A DNA stretch of 64,000 bases from an uncultured Collinsella sp. (GCA_934630735.1 CAKTWK010000001.1:62001-126000); one strand, 5' to 3'; shown: positions 50,711 through 60,197, counted from the stretch's first letter. A program made the numbers and translations. The notes: a model not told the origin generated them from the sequence alone.

Positions 50711-53700
50711 TTAGTGCTTCTTTGTGGCTGACCTAAGGCGAGCGAACCATATGGCTGCAGTACCCGAGGTCAGGAGTGCGGTGATGCATGCGGCGACGGC
50801 AACAGATCCCGTTGCCGGCAGGTTCTGAGGCAGGGCGCATCGTTGGATGACGCGGTCCTCGTCATGTGCCTCGAGTTTATCGCCACCGCCGTTGCGGCAA
50901 AGATCGACGCGCGCACTGTTGGCAAGTGCGGTTTGGGGCGTATAGGACGACGTTGCCTGCATATGCACGACTGCGCCTCGGGCATCCGAGTTAAGGGCCG
51001 CCTTGGCATCGTCAAGATCGTCGTGTTCGTCTTTAAGGTCATCCCGGGTCCAAGAGCCCGCCTCGCTTCTGGTTGTAAAGTCGGTGGCTACCGCACCGTA
51101 TTCAAAACGGATGCCCGTGATGACGGCGTCGTCTGTAAGATCAATCTCTTTCGTATCGAGCGTGACGGACTTGTCCGTCGGGATATCTGCTTTCCACAGG
51201 TGCCACCCGTCGTAATCGACGAGACGCACATCGTCGCCCAGAAGCTTTGTAACCTCTTCCGTTTCGAGCCAGGGATTGCGGTGCCCGTCGTCAAGCGTTG
51301 CATTGACCTGCTTGCCCGTATCGCTTGTTCCTGTCGGAGACGTTCGATACCACACGTTGCACAGCCCGTTTAGATCACCGACCGCAATAGGGGTTTCGAC
51401 GGCAACAAGTTTCGCTGCGCCATCTTTGGCGCACTCAAGGTCGTCGGTGATGGTCAACTCGTCGACCCAGGTGCTCGACTCATTTTTGGCGTCGATGGTA
51501 TAGCAGAAGGTACCTTGCGTATTGGCCCGTGCTTTGGCTCGGTTTTTTCCATCGCCGTTGGCAATGAGTTCGCTTATGACTGGCTGTGCAATCTCTTGGC
51601 GCTTATCGACGCTTCCCTTGATCTCGATGGGGGTATCCTTCATGGCCATGGTTTGAACTTCTCCCGTGGCCTTTACTTCAAACGTTATCTCTTCGGCGAG
51701 GTCGTAGGTACGCGGGGACATCGTTTCGCGCAGGGTGTAGGTGCCGGGTGAAAGGTGCTCAATGTGGTGCGGTTTACCGGATGAAGTCCAAGAATCGATT
51801 TCGTTGCCATTGGAGTCGCAGAGGGTAAGCTCTGCGCCTGTCACTTCCTGACCTCCGCACGCGTCGACTTTGGAGATATCGATCTTGGTGTAGTCGTTGG
51901 AAACGTCAAGGTGCACTTCGATCACGGGCGTTTGCTGGTCAGCGTACGACAACTTCACAGTATGTGGGGTTGGGTTGAGCAGATAGCCTTCGGGCGCTTG
52001 TGTCTCGACGACCTCGTAGGTGGCGGTACCGTATCCCAGCGAAAGATGGTCGACTCGCGCATACCCCCGTTCGTCGGTTGTAACGGTGGCGACGGTTTCG
52101 CCATCCAGGGCGACGATGCTGTCGTCGGTTCGCACGATGTCGCCGCTAGCGCGGATGTCAAACGTGGCTCCAGCGAGGGTGCGCCCATCTACAGCATCCG
52201 TCTTAATGATTTCGATGCTTCCGGTTGCGGCGTCGTCATAGAACGAGGCGACGGCGACCGGTGTCAGATTTCTGTCGGCGGGAATCGTTATCTCCAGGTC
52301 TTCTCCGCGCAGATACGGTTCCTTGGCCGATGCCTCGTGCACGTAGTATGTTCCGGGATTAAGTGATTCGGGCAGCGTGACGGCACCGGTTGTATCGGTT
52401 GTGAAGGTATTCATTACATTGTGGGCCGGATACCAACATGTTTGCGAGACGGGCTCGTGGTGGCTATCGAGCAGCTGGAACGTAAAGCCGGCGAGTGGTA
52501 CGGCGCCGCCGGTCTGAGCATCGCGCTTTACGATTTGAAGGTGCGTCGATAGGGAATGGTTATCAATGATGTACTGAAGCTCGGCGCCGTCTGCGGTCTG
52601 CTCTGCTGTGATGGTCCATTCCCCTGCTTGCTTAAATCCTTCAGGGACCGTTTCTGCAACCTCGCGAACGGTGTAGCCCGCGCGGTCGTAGGGAATGGCA
52701 CCGTGAGCGCCGGCGGGTCGCTTGCCTGCGCCAAACCATGCATCGGGCTGGTCTTTGGTGGAGGCAAAGCCGTAAACGTTTGTAGTCAACGTGCCGACGA
52801 CTTGTTGGGAGCTATTGCTGACAACTTCAAAGACGACGCCTCCCGCCGGCTGCTCAAGGCCGGACTCATCGTTATTGCCATGGTCCTTAAACTTCGAGAT
52901 TTCGAGGTCAAAGGCGATGGGGGCGTTGGGAATACGGCTTTCGAGCTCAATGATGCCCGTATCTCCGAGCTGCTCGGCACCGACGGTGTAGCTCCAACAG
53001 TCGTTTGAAATCAGGTAGCCCTCGGGCGCTTTCGATTCGTAGACGGTAAAGGTGCCCAGGGGAACGTCATTGAGGATCGCCCGTCCGTTTTCGTCGGTCG
53101 TAAGGGTGCGAGTCCAACCGGGGGTGGATTGCGAGACGCAGGTGAATTCAGCGCCCGCAAGCGACGCCCCAACTTGGGCGCCGGCATCCGTGGCGGCATC
53201 GATTTTTGCAATACGCAAGGTGATGGTGCCAGGCTGCTCGTTGACAGTGACATGTTCGCCGCTGTTTAGTGTGGTGAAGGCTATTCGGTCACTTCGAGGG
53301 ATGTAGCCTGCCGGGGCTTTGGTTTCGACCAGGTAATATGCCGTATTGGGCAAAAGCGTTGCTTGTGCACGCCCGTTTTCGTCCATCTGGATAGTGCCGA
53401 CACGTGCATCGCCCGCACTTTCAAAGATATCGAAGGTTGCGCCACCGAGTCTGTAGGTGTCGTTACCGGCGGTGATGTCAGCCTGCGACGATTGTTTTTG
53501 GAAAGATACGGAGACGGTGGGCAGAACATAGAGCATGTCCTGGTGTCGACCCTCGCCCGAGACCGGGCCGTGATAACGCCTGGCTCGATGTGGGGCCGCC
53601 TTAATGGATCCGGACTTAGCGCTGTCGTAGAGCCAACGTGCAGCCGCTACGGCTTCGGCGTTTTCGTAAAACCTACCGCTCCTGGCAACTCCCTTGCTAT

Positions 53701-54142
53701 TTGTATACGAATAGGTGCCGTCGGGGTGCGTGGTTCCGTTGAGCATCCACACGGCAATCTGGGTGGCGGCACGGGCGAGATCGGGCGACAGATTGTGGCC
53801 GCCAAAGGATGTACTGGAAGGATATCCGTGACAGACGACGGCGGCAAATTCGTCATCGAGCCATGTCCAGCCCTGGTTATATGTACGCCATGGCCCTCCC
53901 GGCTTGCTGGGGCCGGGGCAGTCTTGATTCATGCAGTACGAAATCGAAGTGTCCTGTGCCTCGTATTTACCGACACCGAAGGGGCCGCAACCGTCGCTTA
54001 TGGTGCGGAAATTAAGGGCGTCGCTCCCGTCGACGGCGAGTGCAGTCCCTGGGGCTAGGCAACCGATCAGAAAAAAGAGGAGTAGGAGCAGCGGACCTGT
54101 TGCGATTGCGCTGTGGACAGAGTGCGTGGGTGCGTTGGACAT
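50711..54142 (-). CDS. LPXTG surface adhesin with thioester and SpaA-type domains
   Basis: A 1143-residue cell-wall protein. A signal peptide ends near residue 36 (ALA). Next is a thioester domain: Cys70 in SYCMNQ and Gln128 in ATQIAVW are the two residues that form the internal thioester of host-binding TED proteins. Then follow about five SpaA/prealbumin-like repeats marked by YYLVETKAPAGY, TVYESKAPEGY, YEVVETQAPEGY and similar Glu-containing strands that form isopeptide bonds. A last non-SpaA domain (about 840-1095) precedes LPATG (1108-1112), a membrane helix and a basic tail. The ATG at 54142 has AAGGAG. This is the TIE (thioester-isopeptide-LPXTG) plan of covalent adhesins. No sortase gene is in the window. 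Confidence 0.9.
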   Translation of the reverse strand: MSNAPTHSVHSAIATGPLLLLLFFLIGCLAPGTALAVDGSDALNFRTISDGCGPFGVGKYEAQDTSISYCMNQDCPGPSKPGGPWRTYNQGWTWLDDEFAAVVCHGYPSSTSFGGHNLSPDLARAATQIAVWMLNGTTHPDGTYSYTNSKGVARSGRFYENAEAVAAARWLYDSAKSGSIKAAPHRARRYHGPVSGEGRHQDMLYVLPTVSVSFQKQSSQADITAGNDTYRLGGATFDIFESAGDARVGTIQMDENGRAQATLLPNTAYYLVETKAPAGYIPRSDRIAFTTLNSGEHVTVNEQPGTITLRIAKIDAATDAGAQVGASLAGAEFTCVSQSTPGWTRTLTTDENGRAILNDVPLGTFTVYESKAPEGYLISNDCWSYTVGAEQLGDTGIIELESRIPNAPIAFDLEISKFKDHGNNDESGLEQPAGGVVFEVVSNSSQQVVGTLTTNVYGFASTKDQPDAWFGAGKRPAGAHGAIPYDRAGYTVREVAETVPEGFKQAGEWTITAEQTADGAELQYIIDNHSLSTHLQIVKRDAQTGGAVPLAGFTFQLLDSHHEPVSQTCWYPAHNVMNTFTTDTTGAVTLPESLNPGTYYVHEASAKEPYLRGEDLEITIPADRNLTPVAVASFYDDAATGSIEIIKTDAVDGRTLAGATFDIRASGDIVRTDDSIVALDGETVATVTTDERGYARVDHLSLGYGTATYEVVETQAPEGYLLNPTPHTVKLSYADQQTPVIEVHLDVSNDYTKIDISKVDACGGQEVTGAELTLCDSNGNEIDSWTSSGKPHHIEHLSPGTYTLRETMSPRTYDLAEEITFEVKATGEVQTMAMKDTPIEIKGSVDKRQEIAQPVISELIANGDGKNRAKARANTQGTFCYTIDAKNESSTWVDELTITDDLECAKDGAAKLVAVETPIAVGDLNGLCNVWYRTSPTGTSDTGKQVNATLDDGHRNPWLETEEVTKLLGDDVRLVDYDGWHLWKADIPTDKSVTLDTKEIDLTDDAVITGIRFEYGAVATDFTTRSEAGSWTRDDLKDEHDDLDDAKAALNSDARGAVVHMQATSSYTPQTALANSARVDLCRNGGGDKLEAHDEDRVIQRCALPQNLPATGSVAVAACITALLTSGTAAIWFARLRSATKKH

Positions 54143-54226
54143 GGCTGCTCCTTATCCCTCGTGCGCCGCACGGGGAGGCCGCGGCGCTTGGGATGAGGCT
54201 ACCGCCATGGTTCATGCGGGTAAGTA

Positions 54227-54261
54227 CCAGAAGCTGACCAAAAGCTTGCCCGATTTCTGAC
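54227..54261 (-). promoter_or_regulatory. Conserved upstream element, copy 2
   Basis: Resembles 15240-15275 over its whole length, with AGCTTTTGGTC and AGCTTCTGG on the minus strand 11 bases apart. It lies about 85 bases upstream of the adhesin start. Shared promoter or regulator site suspected. The rest of 54143-54443 holds only hairpins, no gene. Confidence 0.45.
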
Positions 54262-54310
54262 AAATCGAGCTCAAATACAACAATCAGATAAAAGCGCAGG
54301 TAGAAGTAAA

Positions 54311-54335
54311 TGAAAAAGGACCCTCACGGGTCCTT
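54311..54335 (-). terminator. Second terminator after the aldolase gene
   Basis: AAGGACCC-tcac-GGGTCCTT is followed on the minus strand by TTTCATTT. It backs up the larger hairpin at 54394-54438. Confidence 0.7.
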
Positions 54336-54393
54336 GTCTCCATATGTTTATGAAGTTATGGAAAGAAATTCATAAAGTAAACAAGAACAAAGA

Positions 54394-54438
54394 TACGTGG
54401 ATCGATGTGAAGACGATAATCTCACATCGATCCACGTA
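54394..54438 (-). terminator. Hairpin ending the sugar-acid operon
   Basis: A perfect 17-bp stem (54394-54410 with 54422-54438) has an 11-base loop, just after the aldolase stop. The following minus-strand sequence is T-rich but broken (CTTTGTTCTTGTTT). Confidence 0.75.
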
Positions 54439-54443
54439 CAAGT

Positions 54444-55322
54444 CTATGACAGGAGCTGTTCGATTGTTGCCTTTTGGTCATCACTGGCCTGTATGGCGGG
54501 ATCAAAGATCGCGGTCGAGATTGGAAGACCCTTTATATTGACCGCTACTTTGATGGCAGATACAAACAAATCGCAGGCATCGTAGACGGCCATGAGCGAC
54601 GAGATGCGCTTGGCGCACTCGATGGCGGTCGCGAAGTCGCCTGCCTGGTAGGCGCCGTGCAGCCTCACAAAGAGCTCGGGCTCCACGTTGGTGAGGCCAC
54701 ACAGAACACCGTTGCCGCCGCTCGCGCGGTTGACCAGGTAGTACTCGTCGAAGCCGGAAAGGACCGAGAACTCGGGGTTGACCTTGCGGACGGCGCGGAT
54801 GACTTTGCGCGTGTGGCTGATGGTGTCGACCGTGTCCTTGATGCCGCAGATATTCGGATGGGCGGCGGCGAGCCTGGCCACGAGCTCGGGCGACAGGTCG
54901 GTGCCGGTGCGCGCCGGAAAGTTGTATAGCACGACGGGCAGGTTGGTGGTGTCTGCGATGCCACCAAAGTACTTTTCGGCAGCGTCGTCGGTGGGCCCGA
55001 AGTAGTACGGCGAGACCGCCAGAACCGCGTCGGCACCGGCCTTCTGGGCATAGCGCGTGAGTTCGAGGACGTTGTCGTAGGTGGTGTCACCCACGCCGAC
55101 GAAGACCTTCATGCGACCGGCGACCCGCTCGACGGCAAAGTCGACGACCGACTTCTTGTCCTCGAGGCTCACGCTGTAGAACTCGCCGATGCTGCCAAAC
55201 AGCAGCACGCCGTTGATGCCCGCGTCGGCCAGGTGGTCCAGGTGCCTGCCCCACAGCTCGTAGTCGATCTTTCCATCATCGTCGGTGATGGTGATGGAGG
55301 GGCAGAAGACTCCCTCAAACAT
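54444..55322 (-). CDS. Dihydrodipicolinate synthase/aldolase family protein
   Basis: A 292-residue class I aldolase of the DapA/NAL family. The Schiff-base lysine is in GIKDTVDT (about 163) and the catalytic Tyr in YNFPARTG (about 135). The family includes dihydrodipicolinate synthase and 2-keto-3-deoxy sugar-acid aldolases. Being in an operon with an altronate-type dehydratase, it more likely cleaves a 2-keto-3-deoxy sugar acid to pyruvate plus an aldehyde than makes lysine precursor. Fourth and last gene of the operon. The ribosome site is weak. Confidence 0.87.
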   Translation of the reverse strand: MFEGVFCPSITITDDDGKIDYELWGRHLDHLADAGINGVLLFGSIGEFYSVSLEDKKSVVDFAVERVAGRMKVFVGVGDTTYDNVLELTRYAQKAGADAVLAVSPYYFGPTDDAAEKYFGGIADTTNLPVVLYNFPARTGTDLSPELVARLAAAHPNICGIKDTVDTISHTRKVIRAVRKVNPEFSVLSGFDEYYLVNRASGGNGVLCGLTNVEPELFVRLHGAYQAGDFATAIECAKRISSLMAVYDACDLFVSAIKVAVNIKGLPISTAIFDPAIQASDDQKATIEQLLS

Positions 55323-55379
55323 GTGTCACTCGCTTTCCGGGGTCACACCCCCACGAATCTCTGCACTGCCGAGAAGGAC

Positions 55380-56291
55380 CTAGAGGTAGTAGGCCTTGAC
55401 GGCGTTATCGTAGAAGACACCCTGCTTCTCGGTGTCGGTGAAGACGTCGGAGTCCTCGATGAAGCTATAGAGGTCCTTGTAGTCGAACTTGGTGAGAACG
55501 CAGGGGGAGTCGGTGCCCCAGATGATCTTGTCGGCGCCCAGGACGTCCTTCGCCATCGCGATGTACTCGAGCGCGGTGGGATATGGGTAGGCTTCGGGAG
55601 CGACGTTCCAGGGCAGCGCGGAGAGATCGACCCAGACGTTATCGTGGGCGAGGTACGGAAGCGCGCACTTGAGGACGTCGCCGTCCTCAAGGGACGGGGC
55701 GAGCAGGTGGCAGACGACAATGTGCAGGCCGGGGTACTTTTTGGCCAGGCGATACACGGCCTCGGGCTGACAGCTGGACTGGTTGGGGCTGCCGATGTCG
55801 AGCACCAGGGTGGCGTCCTCGACCTGGGCGATCCTGTCGATGAGGACCGTCATCTCGGGGCCGTCGACCGCGAAATCGCGGTGGTAGCCGGAAAGGCCGC
55901 CGCCCACAGGGACCTCGAACTTGAAGACGTGGGCGTGCAGATCGTTGATGAAGTGCTCGAGGATCTGCTGGGCGCAGCGGCAGAAGGGGTCGAGCATGAC
56001 CGCGGCTTTGAAGCGGTCAGGGTACTTCTCGGCGCATTCCATGGCGTACTCGTTCTGCAGGCCGTACAGGACGCCTTGCAGCAGGATGGCCTTCTCGACG
56101 TCGTGCTCGTCCATGACGTCCATGAAGGTCTCAACGAGGTACTCCTTGTCTCCCTTGCCCTCGGGGATGATACGGAACTCTTCGCCGGTGGCCCAGCGAC
56201 AGTTGCCGTTGCCTAGGGGGCGCAGCTCTCCGGCCTTGCCCATGGAGCCGATGTGGTCAAAGACGTGGGCGTGTGCGTCGATCTTCTTCAT
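55380..56291 (-). CDS. Amidohydrolase (PF04909-type metal hydrolase)
   Basis: A 303-residue TIM-barrel hydrolase. Metal-ligand type motifs are visible: DAHAHVFD near residue 5, VVCHLLAP near 192 and GTDSPCVLTKFDY near 260. The family includes lactonases, decarboxylases and amidases. In this operon a sugar-acid lactonase or related ring-opening step is a sensible guess, not shown. The ATG at 56291 has TAAGGAG. Third gene of the operon, 131 bases after the transporter gene. Confidence 0.85.
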   Translation of the reverse strand: MKKIDAHAHVFDHIGSMGKAGELRPLGNGNCRWATGEEFRIIPEGKGDKEYLVETFMDVMDEHDVEKAILLQGVLYGLQNEYAMECAEKYPDRFKAAVMLDPFCRCAQQILEHFINDLHAHVFKFEVPVGGGLSGYHRDFAVDGPEMTVLIDRIAQVEDATLVLDIGSPNQSSCQPEAVYRLAKKYPGLHIVVCHLLAPSLEDGDVLKCALPYLAHDNVWVDLSALPWNVAPEAYPYPTALEYIAMAKDVLGADKIIWGTDSPCVLTKFDYKDLYSFIEDSDVFTDTEKQGVFYDNAVKAYYL

Positions 56292-56422
56292 TTTATTCTC
56301 CTTACGTCAAACAATGTCTAATGGATATATGGTCAGTGACGGATACTCTTTGCTGCCAGGTGGGCACCACCTCCAGTCGAGCCCGCCGGCGCGGGACATA
56401 GAGTGGCCTTGCAATCCGGACG

Positions 56423-57556
56423 CTAGGCGGACTGCTCCTCGGCCTCCATCTCCTCCTCGGTCACGTCGTCAATCGGGACGAAGAGCGTGAACAGGAAGGC
56501 GAGGCCAAAGGCGAGCGCCAGCGAGATGCAGAAGGGAACGAACGCGCGGCTCATGAAGACGGGCAGCGTGGTGAGCGCGGGCAAAGCGAAGGCGGTGCCG
56601 GCGCAACCGAACAGGCCTGCCACGGCGGAGCCAATGCCGCCGGCGACGCATGCACAGACCATGGGCTTCTTGAGGCGCAGGTTCACGCCGTACATCGCGG
56701 GCTCGGTGATGCCCAGCAGCGTGGTGAGCGAGGCGGAGACCGCCTGGGAGCGGAACTTCTTGTTCTTGGTCTTGAGGGCGACGGCGAGCGCGGCACCGCC
56801 CTGGGCGAAGATCGCGCCGCCGAACAGGGCCATGATGGTGTCGAAGCCGTAGACCGCGACGTTGTTCATGGCAATGGGGAACAGGGCCCAGTGCAGGCCG
56901 AGGATGACGAGGAACGGCTGGAACGCGCCGATCAGCGCGCCGGCGATGAGCGGCGAGAGGCTGTAGACGGCCTCGTAGCCCTGCGCGAGCCAAGCGCCCA
57001 CGATGGTGCCGAGGGGGCCGAAGACGGCCAGGGTGAGCGGGACGATAACGATGATCGTGATAGGCGGCGTGAACAGGCCGCGGAAGGTCTCGGGGATGAT
57101 CTTGTAGCAGGCCTTCTGGACCCAGCTCGCGCAGTAGATGGCAAGAAGGATGGGGATGACGGAGCTGGAGTACGTCGCCTTCGAGAGCTCGAGGCCAAAC
57201 AGGTAGACGGGCGCGTCCGCCGCCATGATGGTGGTGATAGACGGATACACCAGGATGCAGCCGAGAAGGACGGCGGTCACCGTGTCAACATCGAAGCGCT
57301 TTGCCGAGGTGTAAGCAAGAAACACCGGGATGAAGTAGAACAGCGAGTCGGCCATCGCGTTGAGGATCGCATACGTGGTCGAGTCGTCGGTGACCATGCC
57401 CGAGACCTGCAGAAGCGTCAGGATGCCCTTGAGGATGCCGACGGAGACGAGCAGGTTGATGATCGGGAGGAAGAACGAGGACAGCAGGTCGATGACCGCG
57501 TTGACGCCGCGTTGGAACGCGTTGGGCGTCTTTTCGGGGGCTTGCGTGGTTGTCAC
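56423..57556 (-). CDS. PTS EIIC membrane component, glucose superfamily
   Basis: A 377-residue membrane protein with about ten helices and the EIIC signature GITEPAMYGVNLRLKKP near residue 284. Most members of this family have an N- or C-terminal EIIB domain carrying a phosphorylated Cys; none is present here, and no EIIA or EIIB gene lies in the window. It may borrow EIIB from elsewhere or work as a facilitator. The start is a GTG (57556) with GGAG seven bases upstream. Second gene of the operon. Confidence 0.9.
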   Translation of the reverse strand: MTTTQAPEKTPNAFQRGVNAVIDLLSSFFLPIINLLVSVGILKGILTLLQVSGMVTDDSTTYAILNAMADSLFYFIPVFLAYTSAKRFDVDTVTAVLLGCILVYPSITTIMAADAPVYLFGLELSKATYSSSVIPILLAIYCASWVQKACYKIIPETFRGLFTPPITIIVIVPLTLAVFGPLGTIVGAWLAQGYEAVYSLSPLIAGALIGAFQPFLVILGLHWALFPIAMNNVAVYGFDTIMALFGGAIFAQGGAALAVALKTKNKKFRSQAVSASLTTLLGITEPAMYGVNLRLKKPMVCACVAGGIGSAVAGLFGCAGTAFALPALTTLPVFMSRAFVPFCISLALAFGLAFLFTLFVPIDDVTEEEMEAEEQSA

Positions 57557-57595
57557 GGTTTCTCTCCTTTCTGGAGCGTCCTGTCAGACGCTGGC

Positions 57596-59122
57596 CTACA
57601 TATAGTTGCAGATGTGCGGAAGGGCGGTCTCGGTATAGCCAAGGGCTTCAGCGCAGACCTTGCGGCCGTTGCAGACGGCGATGATGTCGTCGAGCATCCT
57701 GTCGCGCATCTCCTCCATGGACTCGGGGCCATAGATCGTCGGGCTCGCGTCAAGGTCGGTGTTGTCCCTCATGGCCTCGTAGGTGCGCTTGTTAGCAGTC
57801 AGACGATACACGGGCGCGATGGCGTTTCCGGTGGGGGTGCCAAGACCGGTCGAGAAGACCACGAGCTGGCAGCCGCCGGCGATGATGCCGCCCACGCTGG
57901 AGGGGTCGTTGCCGGGGGTGTCCATCACGACGAGGCCCTCGTGCGGATTGAGCTGCGCCGCGTACGGATAGACGGCGTTGAGGGGGCTGTGGCCTCCCTT
58001 GTGCACGCAGCCGAGAGACTTCTCCTCGAGGGTCGTGAGTCCGCCAGCCATATTTCCAGGGCTGGGATTGCCCTCTCGCATCTCGGCGCCAAACATCTGG
58101 ACGTACTTCTCGTAGTCGTAGACGATCTTGAGGATGTCGTCCGAAACCTGCTTGTCCTTCGCGCGGCGGGCGAGGATGTGCTCGGCGCCAAAGAGCTCGG
58201 GCGTCTCGCACAGCACGGAGGTGGCACCATGGTTGACGAGCCAGTCGGAGACCTCGCCAATCAGCGGATTGGATCCAAGGCCGCTCGAGGGGTCGGAGCC
58301 GCCGCAGTTGGTGCCGAAGATGAGCTCGGAGATGTCAGTGGGCTCTCGGACGCACCGGTCCGCCTCGGCGACCATCTTGCGGGCAAGGCGCGTGCCCTCC
58401 TCGATCGCCCTGATGGAGCCGCCGACCTTTTGGATGACCAGGGTCTCGACGGGCTTGTTGGTGCGCTCGCGAATCGCGTCGACCACGATGTCGTTCTGGC
58501 AGCCCTCGCAGCCCAGGGAGACGCAAACGACGCCGTAGATGTTCGGGTTCGCAGCGTAGCCTGCCAAGGCCGCAATAGTCACCTTCTGGTCGCAGTCGAC
58601 CTGCGAGCAGCCATTCTGGTTGTGGAAGGAGACGCAGCCCTCAACCGCGTTCGCGATCCTCTCCGTGGTGTCGGAGGCACAGATGCTCGTGGGAAGGATC
58701 AGGACGTGGTTGCGGATGCCGACACGACCGTCCGGGCGACGGTAGCCCATGAAGGTGCGCGTGCCCTCCGCGGACGAGGAGGTCTTGGTGGCGACGGAGT
58801 CGGTGTCGGCGACGACGGAGTCCTTCAGGTCGTCGGAGCTGGCGCAGTTGTGCGTATGAACATGCTGCCCGCGCTTGATGTCCGTGGTGGCCACACCGAT
58901 GAACTCGCCATACTTGACGACCTTCTCACCCTTGGGGATGTCCACGAGGGCAATCTTGTGGAACAGCGGGATGTCGTCGGTCGCGGTAACGCTCGCCAGC
59001 GTGCCGTCCGGCATGGGATAGCGGGCCTCGGCGCCCGCCTCCAGTTGGTAGGTGGCGACGGCGACGTTGTCCCTCTGATCGATGACAACGGCGTTTTGGC
59101 CTTGGCTTACAACGTCTGACAT
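57596..59122 (-). CDS. uxaA: UxaA-family altronate/galactarate dehydratase
   Basis: Removes water from a sugar acid to give a 2-keto-3-deoxy product. The 508-residue protein has the N-terminal SAF domain (about 1-100, with QHVHTHNC) and the full C-terminal catalytic region (GYRRPDGRVGIRNHVLI near residue 125; FGTNCGGSDPSSGLGSNP near 267), as in UxaA and GarD. The exact substrate, such as D-altronate or galactarate, cannot be settled by eye. The ATG at 59122 has AGGGAGG. First gene of the operon, divergent from iclR-type regulator, with the palindrome 59144-59173 between. Confidence 0.9.
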   Translation of the reverse strand: MSDVVSQGQNAVVIDQRDNVAVATYQLEAGAEARYPMPDGTLASVTATDDIPLFHKIALVDIPKGEKVVKYGEFIGVATTDIKRGQHVHTHNCASSDDLKDSVVADTDSVATKTSSSAEGTRTFMGYRRPDGRVGIRNHVLILPTSICASDTTERIANAVEGCVSFHNQNGCSQVDCDQKVTIAALAGYAANPNIYGVVCVSLGCEGCQNDIVVDAIRERTNKPVETLVIQKVGGSIRAIEEGTRLARKMVAEADRCVREPTDISELIFGTNCGGSDPSSGLGSNPLIGEVSDWLVNHGATSVLCETPELFGAEHILARRAKDKQVSDDILKIVYDYEKYVQMFGAEMREGNPSPGNMAGGLTTLEEKSLGCVHKGGHSPLNAVYPYAAQLNPHEGLVVMDTPGNDPSSVGGIIAGGCQLVVFSTGLGTPTGNAIAPVYRLTANKRTYEAMRDNTDLDASPTIYGPESMEEMRDRMLDDIIAVCNGRKVCAEALGYTETALPHICNYM

Positions 59123-59143
59123 GTTTCCTCCCTATGCCAACTT

Positions 59144-59173
59144 GAATAACGTTCGTATATACGAACGTTATTC
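59144..59173. promoter_or_regulatory. Perfect 30-bp palindrome, probable IclR operator
   Basis: A 15-base arm (GAATAACGTTCGTAT) is followed at once by its exact reverse complement, giving a gapless 30-bp palindrome 22 bases upstream of the uxaA start. It is well placed to control the catabolic operon through the divergent IclR-family protein. Confidence 0.75.
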
Positions 59174-59321
59174 GTTATACGGAACAGTATAGATGAAATG
59201 CTAAAGACCTCACACGGGCCCGCCGCGAATGGTTTTGGTTGGCCGGTGAACGGTTGCTTTAAGGGGCACGCCGCTATACTTACGGGGAAAGTCTGGGCGT
59301 TAATGAACAAGGAGAGTTGCC

Positions 59322-60077
59322 ATGCCCTCGCGATATAATCCTGCTGGCCACCGTTCTACCTTGCGGGTTCTATCAATCTTTGATGCCCTTTCGGCTACAA
59401 AGAGCGGACTTACCATGGCAGAGATATGCCGCATTGTCGGCGCTCCAAAGAGTAGTCTCTTCTCGATTCTGCACACCATGGCCGATTCAGATTACGTTAG
59501 TTATGACGAGACTACCGGTAGGTATTCGATTGGGCTTAAGACGTATCTGCTGGGCAAGGCATTCGATCGTGAGAGTGGGGGATTGTCCTCTTTTGAGACA
59601 GCTATGCGAAAGGTTGTCGCATCGTGCGGAGAGACCTGTCAGCTCGGTGTGCTCGACCACGGTCGTGTCCTCTATATTTCGCGCGTTGATTCCCCCCAGC
59701 ACATCCGTCTTTCATCGGAAATCGGTAAGACCCTTCCTGCACACTGCACGGCGATTGGAAAGGCGATTCTATCTCGATGGGATGAGGAGTTGGTTCGCTC
59801 ACTGCTTCCTGTCCCATTCGAAAAAACGACTGAGCATGCGGTAAAACACATAGATGACCTGATGCGACAGCTCGAGGAGGTCCGACGGTGTGGTTTTGCA
59901 TATGATCATCAGGAGATGGCAGAAGGGGTTGAGTGCATCGCCGTTCCCATAGAAAAAGGCGGGCGTCTCTATGGTTTAAGCGTTTCGGTCCCTGCGTATC
60001 GTTTTGACACTGAGGTGCAAAACGGGGTAGAACATGCGCTTTCTGATGCGAGGGACCAGTTGGAGCGCGTTTCGTAG
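59322..60077 (+). CDS. IclR-family transcription regulator
   Basis: A 251-residue protein with a winged helix (about 10-70: TLRVLSIFDALSATKSGLTMAEICRIVGAPKSS) and the IclR effector domain (about 85-250, with LPAHCTAIGKAILS). Members often control sugar-acid and aromatic catabolism from divergent positions. The ATG at 59322 has AAGGAGAG. Effector unknown; a product of the neighbouring pathway is likely. Confidence 0.92.
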   Translation: MPSRYNPAGHRSTLRVLSIFDALSATKSGLTMAEICRIVGAPKSSLFSILHTMADSDYVSYDETTGRYSIGLKTYLLGKAFDRESGGLSSFETAMRKVVASCGETCQLGVLDHGRVLYISRVDSPQHIRLSSEIGKTLPAHCTAIGKAILSRWDEELVRSLLPVPFEKTTEHAVKHIDDLMRQLEEVRRCGFAYDHQEMAEGVECIAVPIEKGGRLYGLSVSVPAYRFDTEVQNGVEHALSDARDQLERVS

Positions 60078-60135
60078 GCTTTTGTGCCGCAGTGCGCGGT
60101 GCGCGATTGCATAGTGATAACACGCCGCATTCATA

Positions 60136-60176
60136 TTGCTCCCTTGAAATGCTCGGTATATACTATTCGAGCATTT
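60136..60176 (+). promoter_or_regulatory. tRNA-Gly promoter within a small inverted repeat
   Basis: TTGCTC (60136-60141) and TATACT (60159-60164) are 17 bases apart. AAATGCTCG (60147-60155) and CGAGCATTT (60168-60176) flank the -10 symmetrically, so an operator or cruciform over the promoter is possible. Confidence 0.6.
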
Positions 60177-60197
60177 AATTTATCCCAATGCGCAATT

